From NCBI GenBank assembly GCA_019745395.1, contig JAIETG010000013.1:1-64000 (forward strand): a stretch of 64,000 nt of DNA. The letters are read 5' to 3'. Within the stretch, counting starts at the first letter, position 1. Each line of letters starts with the position of its first letter. This document shows positions 8,401 to 17,641 of the stretch, one piece after another. The position numbers and the translations under genes were made by a program. The stretch comes from Rhabdochlamydiaceae bacterium. Its GTDB lineage: Bacteria > Chlamydiota > Chlamydiia > Chlamydiales > Rhabdochlamydiaceae. The notes below the pieces were generated by a model that was not told where the DNA came from, made no database searches, and saw only the letters and a program-made list of their open reading frames with translations.

Positions 8401-11400
8401 GGATCTTTTTGAAAAGAGTCCTCAATTAGAAGAGCGGCAAAAAATCGTTGTTTTAATGCAAAAGTTAGCTCCTCTTTTGACGAGAAATTTGATAGAGCAT
8501 TTTAAGATCCCGCATACCACTAATAGGGGAATTGTACCGATTTCCAAAAGTTTTCCAATGAATACTTGGATCTTTACTTTGTTAGATCAGGCACAAGATT
8601 CTCAATATTCTTCTTTGTTTGCAGAACATTTGGGGAAATTTGTTGTTATATCAGCTCCAGAAACACTTGCAATAGCACGTAAATATGCAGAGCATGGGAC
8701 AGAAGAAGAAAAAGAAAATATCGCTTTAGCCTGTACTCAGCTTGCAACTTCCCATACTGCTATAGTTCAGCAGATATTTGATGCTGTAGCCCCAAGTCAC
8801 TGGAAATGTTCTTGGACGATAACATCGATACTCAGGGTGTGGAAATTTATCAAATCTGGATCTATATCGTTGGAGAAAAAACAGCAGTTTATATCGACGG
8901 TATTAGAAAGAATTCCTAACTATATAGAATCCTATTCTTTGATAGATGAAATGCTTCCGTTTATGGATGAAGTATCTAAAGATCGAGTTATGCAAAATCT
9001 TTCTTTGGCAGTTCATGGCATATTAGATGAAACGCAAAAAGGATTAGAAGGAACTCTCAAGGGAAAGCAAAGACCTTCTTTAGTAAGTGTTCTAGCAACT
9101 CCCTTATCTTCGATTGTTCAAAATAGCCTTCCTTTGTACGAAAAACTTATTTCCTTAGCCTCTACTTATATGGAAAAACTTTCACAAAAAGAGATTCAAG
9201 CGATTGCTACATTGCTAGAAAGGGCTCCTGAAAATGTATCATCCACAGGGCAAGAAAAAAGAGCTAAAGTCGCATTTCTATCTATACAAAAGCTCAGATC
9301 TTTTGCTTCCTTTTCTTGGCTTGCAAAATATGTTTCAGAACGTCCAAGAGATGCGGAATTGCAAGAAAAATTCCAAAAAATGAGCTTCTTAGATCCTAGG
9401 GCATCTACTCAGTTTCTGCAAGAGATGGCTCCACAACTTGTATCTAAACCCAAAGACCAAGCTTTTGAGCAGCTTCTGCAAAAGCATATACAAGTAGCGT
9501 CCTCTCTAGATGCAAAGACTTTAGAAACATGTATTTCTTGGTTTCAAAAAGATCTGTCATCTCCTATGGGGGAAGATTCTTTTAAAATGGGAAGAGAATT
9601 GCTCCTTTTATGCTTGCGATGCAATCAGTTTACACTTGCGGAAGATCTTCTCTTATGTCTGTATAGAGATCTAGAACAGGTCATATCCGTAGAACAATTT
9701 CAGAGTCGATATTTATCTTTTACATCCGAGATAGGGAAGCAATATCCAACGATTATAAAAAAAGAATATTTTCAAAGACTTAGCCACTGGATCTCTCGGC
9801 GAAATACTTTATTAGATGATCCTAAAATAATAGAGAGTACAAATCAGCTTCTAACTCTTGCTATGCAAATGACATCTACCGATCCTAAAATGGTACAAAA
9901 CTGTCTTATTGGTCTATGTCCCTCTTTGGATGCTAGTGTAGATTCTTTAAGGAAGTTTGGTCTTTTTCGTAAAAATTACTTAGCAGTCATAAGAAAACTC
10001 CCCTTAAGGAATCTCAAGGATATTGATCTTTCTTTCTTAGATCCTGTAAAACCGTATCTATTGCAAATGCAGAGACGTTTTACGCACAAGCTTTTACTTT
10101 CTTGTGCTTCTGATCTCGTGAATTTGTATATAGGGGCTGATAAAGCTGGAAAGGCAAAGGTCTGGATCCAAGAATGGATGCCTCCCCGAGACGCTTCTTT
10201 AGATGATGAAGGGGAAATAGAGAGTTTTTATGAGCATCAATGGACGTTTTTATGTTTTCTCGCTCAAAAGCATCCCACATTGATAGAAGAATCCCTTCTT
10301 ATAACCTTTGCACAATATGTGCAAGCTATGGAACGTCGTTTTTCTCATCCTCTTCTTTCTCAATGTAAGATAGATGGTGTTGTCGTATGCAGTATGCTAA
10401 ATAGGCAGTGGGCTAGCAAGATACTTCCGCTTTTATGGCCTGCTTTAGATGCTTCTTGCGATGGAGTGAAAGAGTTGCAGACTTTATTTAAAGATTGTTT
10501 AGCTCCCTTACTTGCGTTGCCTAGCGAGCAAAGGGTTTCTTTAAACGAAAGTTTTTTTGAGCCTCTGTTAGCCTATCTTCTAGCTATGAAAGCTCGGATG
10601 CCTTTTCTGGAAGAATTGTATATTTGTTTGCAATCCATAGCTTCTTTCAGTAAGCAACATCAATATAAAGAAAGTGTTTTCTTGGATGCTCTTTGTCCTC
10701 CACTAGATGCAGAGACAAGTGGTTTAGAGCAAGTTTCTTTACTTCAGAGATATTATATTCCAGTTTTATTAGCTATTGCCCGAGATTGCCCATCTTCTTA
10801 TATAGATCCTGTGAAACTGCAGTCTTTAGTGCAATATACCATACGTATGAGTGAGCGCTTTATAGAAGAAGATATTTCTAAGCTTAGTCGAGATTTGGTA
10901 GGTGTTTGTGTAAAATGTGGGCATTTAGAGTTAGCAAGATCTTTAATGGAACAGGTCCATAAAAAACGTATGCTTCAATTCTATCAAGAGCAAATGCCTG
11001 TAAATATTTCAGAGGATCTTAGCAGATATCTTGAGTATCTCATTATTCCTGAAGATTATTCTCAGCCACGAATTTTCAGTGCGGATGAATTTATAAAAAT
11101 ATTAAAGGAGCATAAAACTCGAGCCCCAACAGATGGAGTTCCTTCTTTTGACGAAATCATGGAAGTATTTACTAAAACAGTTCAGAAAATTCATGAAGAT
11201 GGTAAGTCAACCCCTCTGCTATTTCATATAATGGCATTGACTGCCCAATTTTTATTGCAAGAAGAACCTGTATCTGAACGTGTACTTCGGTTGACTAATT
11301 ATGCATTCCACGCTCCGTGGGCAGAGTTTTGCTTTTATTCGTTTATGAACCTACATCATACATTAGCGCTGAAAATGGAGTTGCAGGGTTTTACAGAAGT

Positions 11401-11815
11401 AACTGTTCCGGGCGCAGAGTATGTGGTGCCTTCCAAGGACGTAATTTCCAAAGCGTATCAAAACTTTCATGAGAGTGATTTTAGAGTAGTTAGTGAAAGA
11501 CTAGCATCAACAGTTGGGAATTTTATAGAATTTTATTATGCTTTGTATAAATCTGCCCCCAATCCTGTGACTTATCTGTTCTGTAGAAAGCAAATTGTGG
11601 ATGCATTGCAAAAAACCATCAAAGAAAGACCATCGTGGGTGACTAGTTGTATATCTAATATTTTATTGAAATATCCAGATGCTTTACCAGATTTTCAAGG
11701 CTTTATTAGAGATACAGATGTTTCTCATGTGGAAAAAGAAAGGGTTTTATCCTCGTTGATTTATTTGAATGTGTTTAGTTTTCGGAGAAATCTGTACGTT
11801 CAAGGAGAAAAGTAA
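5462..11815 (+). CDS. Giant 2117-residue helical repeat protein, orphan
   Basis: I do not recognise this protein by family. It has no signal peptide and no obvious transmembrane segment, and it is largely predicted helical (Leu, Gln, Glu and Lys rich). Two internal repeat families are visible. Around residues 435-722, units of about 85-100 residues repeat the pattern LPQE(K/R)QKPF, LWAxYKxFLG, EIxxxM/LxxLF and FFxALSF. Around residues 1485-1830, units of about 95-120 residues repeat P-x-LDAS-x-DG, then LxxYxxxM-x-RF. Both suit an alpha-solenoid scaffold. Size and lack of relatives suggest a host-interaction or structural role, which is only inference. It is monocistronic, with a hairpin between it and the convergent gene downstream. 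Confidence 0.75.
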   Translation: MSTIFSPYIITDKVSAFLAGRVFLSIPGKPWNQPLLIGDVVRGFLSEIQASQEIQEACTKIEASLTGSYLANQVVSLHPVVNDKDFKIHFFVQEGVDKSLLYQKVHRIAARYFKSKVIADSSKFSEYSLRDIGVLKDRVTFVKDMMLGSIGLAAETEDLPFEINMLFLNASSLTHLANVDSLEVPLQVFNGDLGSERAGEFILRSKEGEDVGQILSQLEQRVITSSKNDWNPRDVSHFELARYFIWIVDRWTELGTSVFSCFYQGSIEKKGTLKNLWPSLCDIVVDKRSTFPAYPFFLLCNFLFHAPSDQASSSLLEMQDVFDNLLQNVPQCKPLQKVLYTEVEVAKENRGRASTEKVKILKLRPDALFLLSCHLPLLAEAVVCVDHLEKKHLQCSFVNKGKEFAVLVPMPLSEEDLLPWMREIFIANSSGETVWQLLSWAVSSLPQERQKPFVHDLLGHILPHLKKNPSLWAQYKTFLGSENEVQDFMCSLFQREEEKFFEILSLDGETEFIYGILERTFLQLESVSEAFQQKYEEFPKSEKKICNWMLSMLPEGEDRFFGALSFVLAIFPQEKAGTFIRNKLLGQLLSKGCVFSPTFAARYTAHMGSDLEIQNFLVSLLPAEEDFFFQAFSFVYRNLPQEKQKPFAYHLLEQSLFQMDKTTPLWANYKAFLGDDLEIHDWMIGLFSRREDLFIKALSLEKNSVFVCDLLRELLPQLGNASQVFWAKLESVLNEHVTKSKHWAVLGIRSLMEFPFEARCLRILIRNSGIVQDGKLCVKGPQFPKLFPSKEKVWVFALRLAILLGDSTYIVDALRNPMPKENIEEMKRTFPGIEIFKPVFQDLIDKGLIDDAISFLQCQKEAWGLEKTLPWLVLLFRKTKFSRVEILCREAVKEALLQQVNPWRLYSNYASMPSILPIIEPELMSDASELSIEEKQSCLRAILTRIPLLMDLPDWGNASLLASYLPFLGAEESQVASLLVDLFEKSPQLEERQKIVVLMQKLAPLLTRNLIEHFKIPHTTNRGIVPISKSFPMNTWIFTLLDQAQDSQYSSLFAEHLGKFVVISAPETLAIARKYAEHGTEEEKENIALACTQLATSHTAIVQQIFDAVAPSHWKCSWTITSILRVWKFIKSGSISLEKKQQFISTVLERIPNYIESYSLIDEMLPFMDEVSKDRVMQNLSLAVHGILDETQKGLEGTLKGKQRPSLVSVLATPLSSIVQNSLPLYEKLISLASTYMEKLSQKEIQAIATLLERAPENVSSTGQEKRAKVAFLSIQKLRSFASFSWLAKYVSERPRDAELQEKFQKMSFLDPRASTQFLQEMAPQLVSKPKDQAFEQLLQKHIQVASSLDAKTLETCISWFQKDLSSPMGEDSFKMGRELLLLCLRCNQFTLAEDLLLCLYRDLEQVISVEQFQSRYLSFTSEIGKQYPTIIKKEYFQRLSHWISRRNTLLDDPKIIESTNQLLTLAMQMTSTDPKMVQNCLIGLCPSLDASVDSLRKFGLFRKNYLAVIRKLPLRNLKDIDLSFLDPVKPYLLQMQRRFTHKLLLSCASDLVNLYIGADKAGKAKVWIQEWMPPRDASLDDEGEIESFYEHQWTFLCFLAQKHPTLIEESLLITFAQYVQAMERRFSHPLLSQCKIDGVVVCSMLNRQWASKILPLLWPALDASCDGVKELQTLFKDCLAPLLALPSEQRVSLNESFFEPLLAYLLAMKARMPFLEELYICLQSIASFSKQHQYKESVFLDALCPPLDAETSGLEQVSLLQRYYIPVLLAIARDCPSSYIDPVKLQSLVQYTIRMSERFIEEDISKLSRDLVGVCVKCGHLELARSLMEQVHKKRMLQFYQEQMPVNISEDLSRYLEYLIIPEDYSQPRIFSADEFIKILKEHKTRAPTDGVPSFDEIMEVFTKTVQKIHEDGKSTPLLFHIMALTAQFLLQEEPVSERVLRLTNYAFHAPWAEFCFYSFMNLHHTLALKMELQGFTEVTVPGAEYVVPSKDVISKAYQNFHESDFRVVSERLASTVGNFIEFYYALYKSAPNPVTYLFCRKQIVDALQKTIKERPSWVTSCISNILLKYPDALPDFQGFIRDTDVSHVEKERVLSSLIYLNVFSFRRNLYVQGEK

Positions 11816-11839
11816 GGCCCGATGTTTCCATCAGGCCTT
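11814..11839. terminator. hairpin between two convergent genes
   Basis: AAGGCC / GGCCTT with an inner GATG / CATC pairing lies between the stop of the giant gene and the stop of the convergent gene. There is no long T run on either side, so termination is plausible but not proved. Confidence 0.5.
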
Positions 11840-11861
11840 TGAAAAAAATGATAGTCCTCTT

Positions 11862-12584
11862 TTACTCTTTGACTGTTTCTAAGAGTGTAAGGATCAGATG
11901 AGGTTGTGTTTCGTCATCTTTTCTTACCGCTTTAAAGAGAATTCCTCCTGCATTGACATCGATGTTGCGATCGACTTGAGCTACATTGAGCCCATAAATA
12001 CGGAAGTTGAGGTTTTTGAGTACAAGTAGTTCACAGGCTCTTCTAAAGAGTGTGTCTTGTCCTTGTTCTCTTGCTTTAGGATCTTCTGTTTCTTGGCAAA
12101 GACGGTGGTAATCAAGCATTGCATCAGAAGAAAGACCTGTTAATAAGAGGTCTTGGTTTGCTTTTAGAGGAAACCCTGTTCCTGGAGGAGTAAGAGCTAG
12201 AACAGATACGAGTTCTGTTACGCTTTTAACTACAGGAGATGGCTTCGTGGAAATTTTTAGCGATCCACTTGCTCCAGCAAATAACGTCCAAGAATGATCT
12301 GCTATGCTGAATTCTCCTAAAGTGATAGATCCTTCTAGCGAAAGATTTATGGAGAACTTACTCATCATTTGTAAGAAAATCTGTAGCCTTCTTGGTTGAT
12401 CCGTTGCAGAGATAGCGGATAAAAAATCGTTGGTATCGATATTTTGGATCACAAGCTTTTTGTCTGCTTGGAGTTCGAAACTGGGATTTTGCGTTAGCAT
12501 AGAGGCGAGTTCAACAGGAGTAACTCTTATTTCTTCTAGCATTGCAGAAGCAGAAGATTCAGTGCGTTTTTCTGGTTTAGCCAT
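11862..12584 (-). CDS. Unrecognised 240-residue cytoplasmic protein
   Basis: I see no known domain in this protein. It starts with a polar segment (MAKPEKRTESSASAM) and has no signal or membrane segment. Hydrophobic alternation such as FSINLSLEGSITLGEFSI and LNFRIYGLNVAQVD suggests a mixed alpha/beta fold. The start is well supported by AAGGAAGG about 6 nt upstream of the ATG. It lies downstream of, and on the same strand as, a lipoprotein gene but is separated from it by a strong terminator, so it is probably its own transcript. Confidence 0.6.
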   Translation of the reverse strand: MAKPEKRTESSASAMLEEIRVTPVELASMLTQNPSFELQADKKLVIQNIDTNDFLSAISATDQPRRLQIFLQMMSKFSINLSLEGSITLGEFSIADHSWTLFAGASGSLKISTKPSPVVKSVTELVSVLALTPPGTGFPLKANQDLLLTGLSSDAMLDYHRLCQETEDPKAREQGQDTLFRRACELLVLKNLNFRIYGLNVAQVDRNIDVNAGGILFKAVRKDDETQPHLILTLLETVKE

Positions 12585-12665
12585 ATAGACCTTCCTTAAT
12601 AATGGATTGAGAACGCACTCCTTTTAACAAGTTTAGAGAAATTTCGCAAAGAGATTTTTCAAAAA

Positions 12666-12695
12666 AAAAGGCGCAAAGAATCTTTGCGCCTTTTT
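12666..12695 (-). terminator. strong terminator of the MORN-like lipoprotein gene
   Basis: The stem AAGGCGCAAAG / CTTTGCGCCTT with a 3-nt loop is flanked by an A run on its left. That run reads as a T tract on the minus strand, placed right after the stop of the lipoprotein gene. Confidence 0.9.
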
Positions 12696-12714
12696 GAAAA
12701 ATAAAGGAAAGAAA

Positions 12715-13692
12715 TTAGTCAAGAGCTTGAGAGATCATATCATCAAGATGTGTCATTTCTTCGTAACGGTTTTGACTTACTTCTCTGCCGTTATAGTGCC
12801 ATATGATTTTTTTGCCATTAGGAACAAAAAAGATCTCAGGACCATGTTTGACATCCTGATCCCAGGCAACTTGTCTGGAGAGAGCTTGTCCGTCGATGAA
12901 ATGATTTTCCCAACCATTTTTCTTGCCGTAGAGGTAGGAAATTTCCAGCTCTTTAGCTCCATTTTTATAATAGGTGGATACACCGTGCAGTTGTCCTTTG
13001 ATCCATTCTTCTAGAGCAAGAGGTTCTCCTTCTAGAGTAAAGGTCTTTCGCTCTCCATGAAGTTGTCCTTGCTCGTAAGTGGCTATACACTCAGGATTGC
13101 CATTAGGATAAAAAGATTCTCTTTTTGCTAAAAAACCCTTTTCGATGATGTCTTTACAGGCTAAATTTCCTGAGGAATCGCGAATGATTCGTAGGCCATT
13201 TCCCTTTTCTACGCGAGCTTCAAGTTCGTTGTTTGTCGTAAAGTATTGCCCGTCGATTAGTTCTTCTTTAGCATATTCTTCAACACTACGAGGGACTCCA
13301 TCTGCGTACCACATCGTCAAAGAAGAACGATTTTGTGCAAGCTGTACGGTTTCTTGCATTGGCATTCCCTTGATGTCATAGAAAACTTCTTTTACCGGGA
13401 CATTATGGTTGTACAGGACGTATTTTTCTATCGTTTGAGAGTGGGGATAAGTGTATGTGCAAGGGCCGTTTAACTCATTGTTTTCGTAGGTGGCCGTTAT
13501 CACAGACCCATTTCGGAGGGTAGAAATGATCTGTCCTGGATAGTTTTTTTCTTCCCATTCTTCTTGGGATACGGCATATCCATATTTGTGGATATAGGTT
13601 TGAGAAACGACTTGATCGTCTTTTTTATTGTTTTGGCAGGCTGATGTTACTAATGCCGCAAAGGCCAAGGTTATGCAAATTCTATAGCTCAT
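12715..13692 (-). CDS. MORN_2-repeat lipoprotein (YwqK-like)
   Basis: This is a 325-residue lipoprotein. The signal peptide ends at a lipobox, VTSAC (Cys 19). The mature part contains repeated beta-hairpin units of the type GxxxGxxxxYYxNG (residues about 175-310: FYPNGNPECIATYEQGQLHG, YKNGAKELEISYLYGKKNG, FFVPNGKKIIWHYNGREV). These are MORN_2/YwqK-type repeats. The family is often annotated as an antitoxin, but in chlamydiae such proteins occur in several copies without a toxin, so a structural or envelope role is more likely. A second MORN-type protein lies at 24255-25121. It probably attaches to the inner leaflet of the outer membrane. Confidence 0.75.
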   Translation of the reverse strand: MSYRICITLAFAALVTSACQNNKKDDQVVSQTYIHKYGYAVSQEEWEEKNYPGQIISTLRNGSVITATYENNELNGPCTYTYPHSQTIEKYVLYNHNVPVKEVFYDIKGMPMQETVQLAQNRSSLTMWYADGVPRSVEEYAKEELIDGQYFTTNNELEARVEKGNGLRIIRDSSGNLACKDIIEKGFLAKRESFYPNGNPECIATYEQGQLHGERKTFTLEGEPLALEEWIKGQLHGVSTYYKNGAKELEISYLYGKKNGWENHFIDGQALSRQVAWDQDVKHGPEIFFVPNGKKIIWHYNGREVSQNRYEEMTHLDDMISQALD

Positions 13693-13740
13693 GTTATCCT
13701 CGCGAGGGAGAAAAATGTTAAGATGTTCTCTTGTTACCTA

Positions 13741-16134
13741 CTACCATATACAATTAGATAACTTTTCCGCTACCATTTGTAGTAATTTCGTGTGTAGAGC
13801 TTCTACTGTAGGTAAATCTAAAGTTTTTTTAGGGTCCCTATACACAAAACGCCAAGTGGCATTTTTTCGATCGTTTCCAATTTGAGGACTTTCAAACAGG
13901 TCTAAGAGAAATATTTTTTCTAAAAGGGGCGGGGCAAGCTCTTGAATGCAAGAGAGAATTTCCTGGATAGGAACTTCTTTTTTTAACGACACGGTCCAAT
14001 CTCGTTCTGAGGAGGGGTACAAGGGGAGATCGGCAATAGATTCAATGATTTTTTGATGTTTGAGCAGCTCTTCAAGATGTAATTCTGCAAAATACACTCT
14101 CGGAGAGATGTCTAAGGAAGACAATGTAGTTGGATGGATTTCTCCGAGAACGCCAAGACGAATTTGATCTTTTTCGATATAGGCTTGTCGTCCAGGTTGA
14201 AAGTTTGGTAAATGAGATTCTACAAAAGAGCAAGCATCTATATGCAAAGCTTGTAAAACATTTTCCACCATTCCTTTTAGATCAAAAAAATCAAAAAAGC
14301 GAGGCTTGGGATCGTGATGGTGTGGCGTGCTTTCTCCGGAAAGAAGTATTGCAAGAGAGGGATGCTCTTCATAAATACCATTTTGTTCAAAATGAACTCT
14401 TCCCACTTCAAATCCTGCTATGTTTTTACTTTCTCTATCGACGTTGTATTTCACGATTTGCAAAAGCCCAGGGAGAAGAGAATGTCTGAGTACAGAATAG
14501 TCAATGGATTTGGATTGTAAGACGGAAAGGGTTTTTAAAGAACCTTGATTTTTTCCTATAGTAAGCTCTGAGAGTTTAGGACTGATGAGATCGCAAGTCA
14601 TAAATTCTTGAAGACCTTCTTGTAGAAGAAGGTTTCGAATCTTATTTTCGAAAGAAAATACAGGGGAATCCGCTAGTGGGGAGGTGTAATATAAAGGAGC
14701 TTTTTTCGGTAAGTTGTTAAATCCGTAAAGCCGAGCAACCTCTTCGATCAAATCGATTTCTTCTTTAAGATCATTGCGGTGAAAAGGAATCAATGCTTCT
14801 AAATGATCGATTTCTTCTTTTGTAATTTTGATGTGTAGGCGCTCTAAGAGCGAGGTTATTTCTGTTATAGAAAGAAGAGTTCCTAAAAGATGATTGACCC
14901 GTTCTTTTCGAAGGACAATTTTCAAAGGAGTAGAAGGATGTGGGATACTTTCTGCTTTCTTTTCAGAGCTAGATCCTAATGCGACTTGTGTAAGCAGATC
15001 AGCAGCTAAGTTAAGGGCAAGAGGAACCATCGAAGAGTCTGTTCCTTTTTCAAAACGTTGAGATGCATCTGTTTTTAAGTTAAGAGCTTTGCTCGTTTTG
15101 CGGACAGATCCAGAGTGAAATATAGCAGCTTCAATGAGGATGTTTTTAGTTGTGTCTTGAACGCTAGAAGATAAAGAGCCTATGACTCCTGCAACAGCTA
15201 AAATATTTTTTGTGTCGGAGATGACGAGAGCTCCCTCGGGAAGTTCCCTCTCTGTGCTATCTAAAGTTGTAATATTTGTTTTTGCGGAAGTAGCTCGGAT
15301 GAAGATTTTTTTCCCTTCAATCGTGTCAGCGTCGAAAAAATGTAAAGGTTGTCCTGTAAGCATCATAACATAGTTGGAGATGTCCACGACGTTGTTAATG
15401 CTTTTGAGTCCTACAGTTTGTAGCTTTTGTACAAGAAAAGCTGGAGATGGGCCTACTTGGATGTTTTTTATCAATCGGCAGCTATATTGCAAGCAATGTT
15501 TGTTATCTTCGATTTCTACAGAAAAAGAAGGTGTTTCTGTTGGCTCTTTTCCTTCTGAAATGATTTTTTTTAATGGTTGCTCGAAAAGCGCAGAAAGCTC
15601 TCTTGCAATTCCGTAAATACTCATGCAGTGACCGAGATTCGGAGTCAAAGTGATATCAAATACGGTATCAGCATATAGATTAGTAATATCCATTCCCAAG
15701 GGGGAGTCGGCAGGAAGCTCTAAAATGCCCTCTCCGGGGATGGAAAGTCCCAGTTCGTCTGCTGCGCAAAGCATGCCAAAAGATTCCACTTCTCGGATTT
15801 TACTTTTTTTAATTTTCCAAGGTTTGCCATCCTGATCTTTTAAAGTGGCTCCGAGCTTGGCGAAAGCTGTTATAAGCCCTGGTCGGCAGTTTGCAGCGCC
15901 GCAGACGACTTGATGTTCTTCTTCCCCATCGAATACCTTAGCTATTTTTAAACGATCCGCATTGGGATGAGCTGTAGTTTCTAAAACTTTTGCAATAACA
16001 ACGCCTTCAAAAGAAAAAGAAGGGGTGTGGATTTCGTCGACTTCTAATCCCGCCAACGTCAGAGCTTCTGCAATTTGTTCAGGAGAAAAGGAAAGGGGCA
16101 CATATTCTTTGAGCCAAGATAGAGGGACTTTCAT
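13741..16134 (-). CDS. pheT: Phenylalanine-tRNA ligase beta subunit
   Basis: This is the beta chain of the alpha2beta2 PheRS, which charges tRNA-Phe in the cytoplasm. Domains in order are a tRNA-binding OB fold (FEGVVIAKVLETTAHPNADR, about residues 40-145), B3/B4 editing (residues about 205-385), B5 (about 400-475), a catalytic-like core, and a C-terminal FDX-ACB anticodon-binding domain (YPSSERDWTVSLKKEVPI to the end). Its length is about 797 residues, normal for the family. I chose the ATG of MKVPLSWLKEY, the usual family start; a TTG 15 nt upstream (16149) is also open. The upstream boundary faces the LysM gene across a short divergent promoter region. pheS must lie elsewhere. Confidence 0.96.
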   Translation of the reverse strand: MKVPLSWLKEYVPLSFSPEQIAEALTLAGLEVDEIHTPSFSFEGVVIAKVLETTAHPNADRLKIAKVFDGEEEHQVVCGAANCRPGLITAFAKLGATLKDQDGKPWKIKKSKIREVESFGMLCAADELGLSIPGEGILELPADSPLGMDITNLYADTVFDITLTPNLGHCMSIYGIARELSALFEQPLKKIISEGKEPTETPSFSVEIEDNKHCLQYSCRLIKNIQVGPSPAFLVQKLQTVGLKSINNVVDISNYVMMLTGQPLHFFDADTIEGKKIFIRATSAKTNITTLDSTERELPEGALVISDTKNILAVAGVIGSLSSSVQDTTKNILIEAAIFHSGSVRKTSKALNLKTDASQRFEKGTDSSMVPLALNLAADLLTQVALGSSSEKKAESIPHPSTPLKIVLRKERVNHLLGTLLSITEITSLLERLHIKITKEEIDHLEALIPFHRNDLKEEIDLIEEVARLYGFNNLPKKAPLYYTSPLADSPVFSFENKIRNLLLQEGLQEFMTCDLISPKLSELTIGKNQGSLKTLSVLQSKSIDYSVLRHSLLPGLLQIVKYNVDRESKNIAGFEVGRVHFEQNGIYEEHPSLAILLSGESTPHHHDPKPRFFDFFDLKGMVENVLQALHIDACSFVESHLPNFQPGRQAYIEKDQIRLGVLGEIHPTTLSSLDISPRVYFAELHLEELLKHQKIIESIADLPLYPSSERDWTVSLKKEVPIQEILSCIQELAPPLLEKIFLLDLFESPQIGNDRKNATWRFVYRDPKKTLDLPTVEALHTKLLQMVAEKLSNCIW

Positions 16135-16214
16135 CGGTTTGATCTTCAATTTAAATAGAAAAAATATATACTGTTATAACGGAAATTCCCATATTACAGG
16201 AAGATAATTTTTCT

Positions 16215-17438
16215 ATGAACTCCTCTTTAGAACAACACTGGATGCAAAGAGCTCGCGCGCTAACTCAAGCTCTTATTATTAGCGGAACGCTTAATATAGG
16301 GCTTGTGAGTACTTTTATTTATTTTACATTAAAGGATAAGCAATCTGTAGTGTCTCAAGAAGTTCCCTCTGCTATGGCAACCTCTAAACCTTCAGTTACT
16401 AATGAGCAAGTTCTGCTTAGCTATAGTCAATCTTCTTTTTCTGAGCTCGTGGGGATGCTTAAAAGTGAAGAGCTTTTGGAGGAAGGGTACACTGAAAGAG
16501 ATTTGGCTCTTGCTTGTTTGACTGCTTTTCATCATTTTCCTTTAACTAAGGTGTTGGGGGAGGCTGTTTTGCAAAAAAGAAAAATTTCTTTTTCTGTCAG
16601 GGAAAATGAGATTGTAGAGCTGCTTGTTTTCCCTGGGTTAAAAACAGAGCATTTTGAAGCAGTTCTTCAGTTTGCTCATACGGAAAAATGGCCTTTATCC
16701 GCTAAGGGCTTATTTCTTGCAGTTCAAGGTTCGCAACCTCCTTATGATCCTTCTCTTTTAGAGGCTCTATCTACTACTTCCGAATTTCATCATATCTATA
16801 TCCTTTTGCAGAAAGGAATTCCTGCTTTAGAAAGATCTGTTTTAGTGGATCTTTTGCAGTCGGGATCTTGGGATAAAATGAAGGAAATCGCGGAAAAGCT
16901 TCGGGTTCTCCAATGTTATGATGTGGACTCTTGTCGTGAAGTGTTAATGACTTACGCCTTAAATTTCCACAGTAAGGTAGCGGGACGGCTTCTTGTACAG
17001 CATCATGCGGAATACATTATGAAACGGCTCAACGATGAGCAGCTTATTGCTTTTTTAGATCTTCATGTTCAGCAAGAAGAAATTTTACAGCCTTTAGCTA
17101 AAGAGCTTTTGCTTAGTCCTAGAAGCGATGAAGTAAGGCAGAAGGCTGCCGCTTTTTTATATGCTATGGCGCAAGAAATTATGCCGCAGCCTTATGATCA
17201 TCAGGTTGCGTTGACTCGGTTTTTTCCTGAGAGATCTGCGCCTGCTGTGTTAAAAGTGCTTCCAAAACAAGAGCCGATTCAGATGCATCGCATTCATATA
17301 GTGCAAGCAGGAGAGAGTTTGTGGAAGATTGCTCGTAAGTATCAAACAACGGTTGATGCTATTTCAAAGCTCAATCATTTGGAGTCTGATCGCCTTAAAC
17401 TAGGGAAAAAATTGCAGATCCCTGAATCTCTTCCTTAG
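16215..17438 (+). CDS. LysM-domain membrane protein
   Basis: This is a 407-residue protein with an N-terminal transmembrane anchor (about residues 16-40, [21 protein letters not shown]), a long helical middle domain and a C-terminal LysM motif (about residues 358-405: [20 protein letters not shown], then [19 protein letters not shown]). LysM binds the GlcNAc backbone of peptidoglycan, so the protein probably links the inner membrane to the thin division-septum peptidoglycan of chlamydiae. It corresponds in position to a conserved hypothetical next to pheT in Chlamydia. It overlaps convergently by 4 nt with yidD. Confidence 0.82.
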   Translation: MNSSLEQHWMQRARALTQALIISGTLNIGLVSTFIYFTLKDKQSVVSQEVPSAMATSKPSVTNEQVLLSYSQSSFSELVGMLKSEELLEEGYTERDLALACLTAFHHFPLTKVLGEAVLQKRKISFSVRENEIVELLVFPGLKTEHFEAVLQFAHTEKWPLSAKGLFLAVQGSQPPYDPSLLEALSTTSEFHHIYILLQKGIPALERSVLVDLLQSGSWDKMKEIAEKLRVLQCYDVDSCREVLMTYALNFHSKVAGRLLVQHHAEYIMKRLNDEQLIAFLDLHVQQEEILQPLAKELLLSPRSDEVRQKAAAFLYAMAQEIMPQPYDHQVALTRFFPERSAPAVLKVLPKQEPIQMHRIHIVQAGESLWKIARKYQTTVDAISKLNHLESDRLKLGKKLQIPESLP

Positions 17439-17641
17439 GGAAGGTCGACGCCGCCTGGATGCCAAGGGTGGCATTTGATGAGTCTTTTTAAGATAAGGAA
17501 AATTCCTTTGCACAGGCCGTGTTTGTCTAAGGCTTCAAGGGCATAGTGAGAGCAGGTGGGGTAAAAGCGGCAGCAGGGCCCAAGCAGTGGGCTTAAGGCT
17601 AATTGATAAAATCTGATGAGAAGTTTAAGTGCTGTTTTCAT
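17435..17641 (-). CDS. yidD: Membrane protein insertion efficiency factor YidD
   Basis: This small protein (68 residues) has the YidD signature: an amphipathic N-terminus ([15 protein letters not shown]), the block [15 protein letters not shown] and the end [11 protein letters not shown]. It assists YidC-dependent insertion of inner-membrane proteins at the cytoplasmic face. It overlaps the stop of the upstream DUF155 gene by 4 nt, so the two are translationally coupled. Confidence 0.95.
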   Translation of the reverse strand: MKTALKLLIRFYQLALSPLLGPCCRFYPTCSHYALEALDKHGLCKGIFLILKRLIKCHPWHPGGVDLP

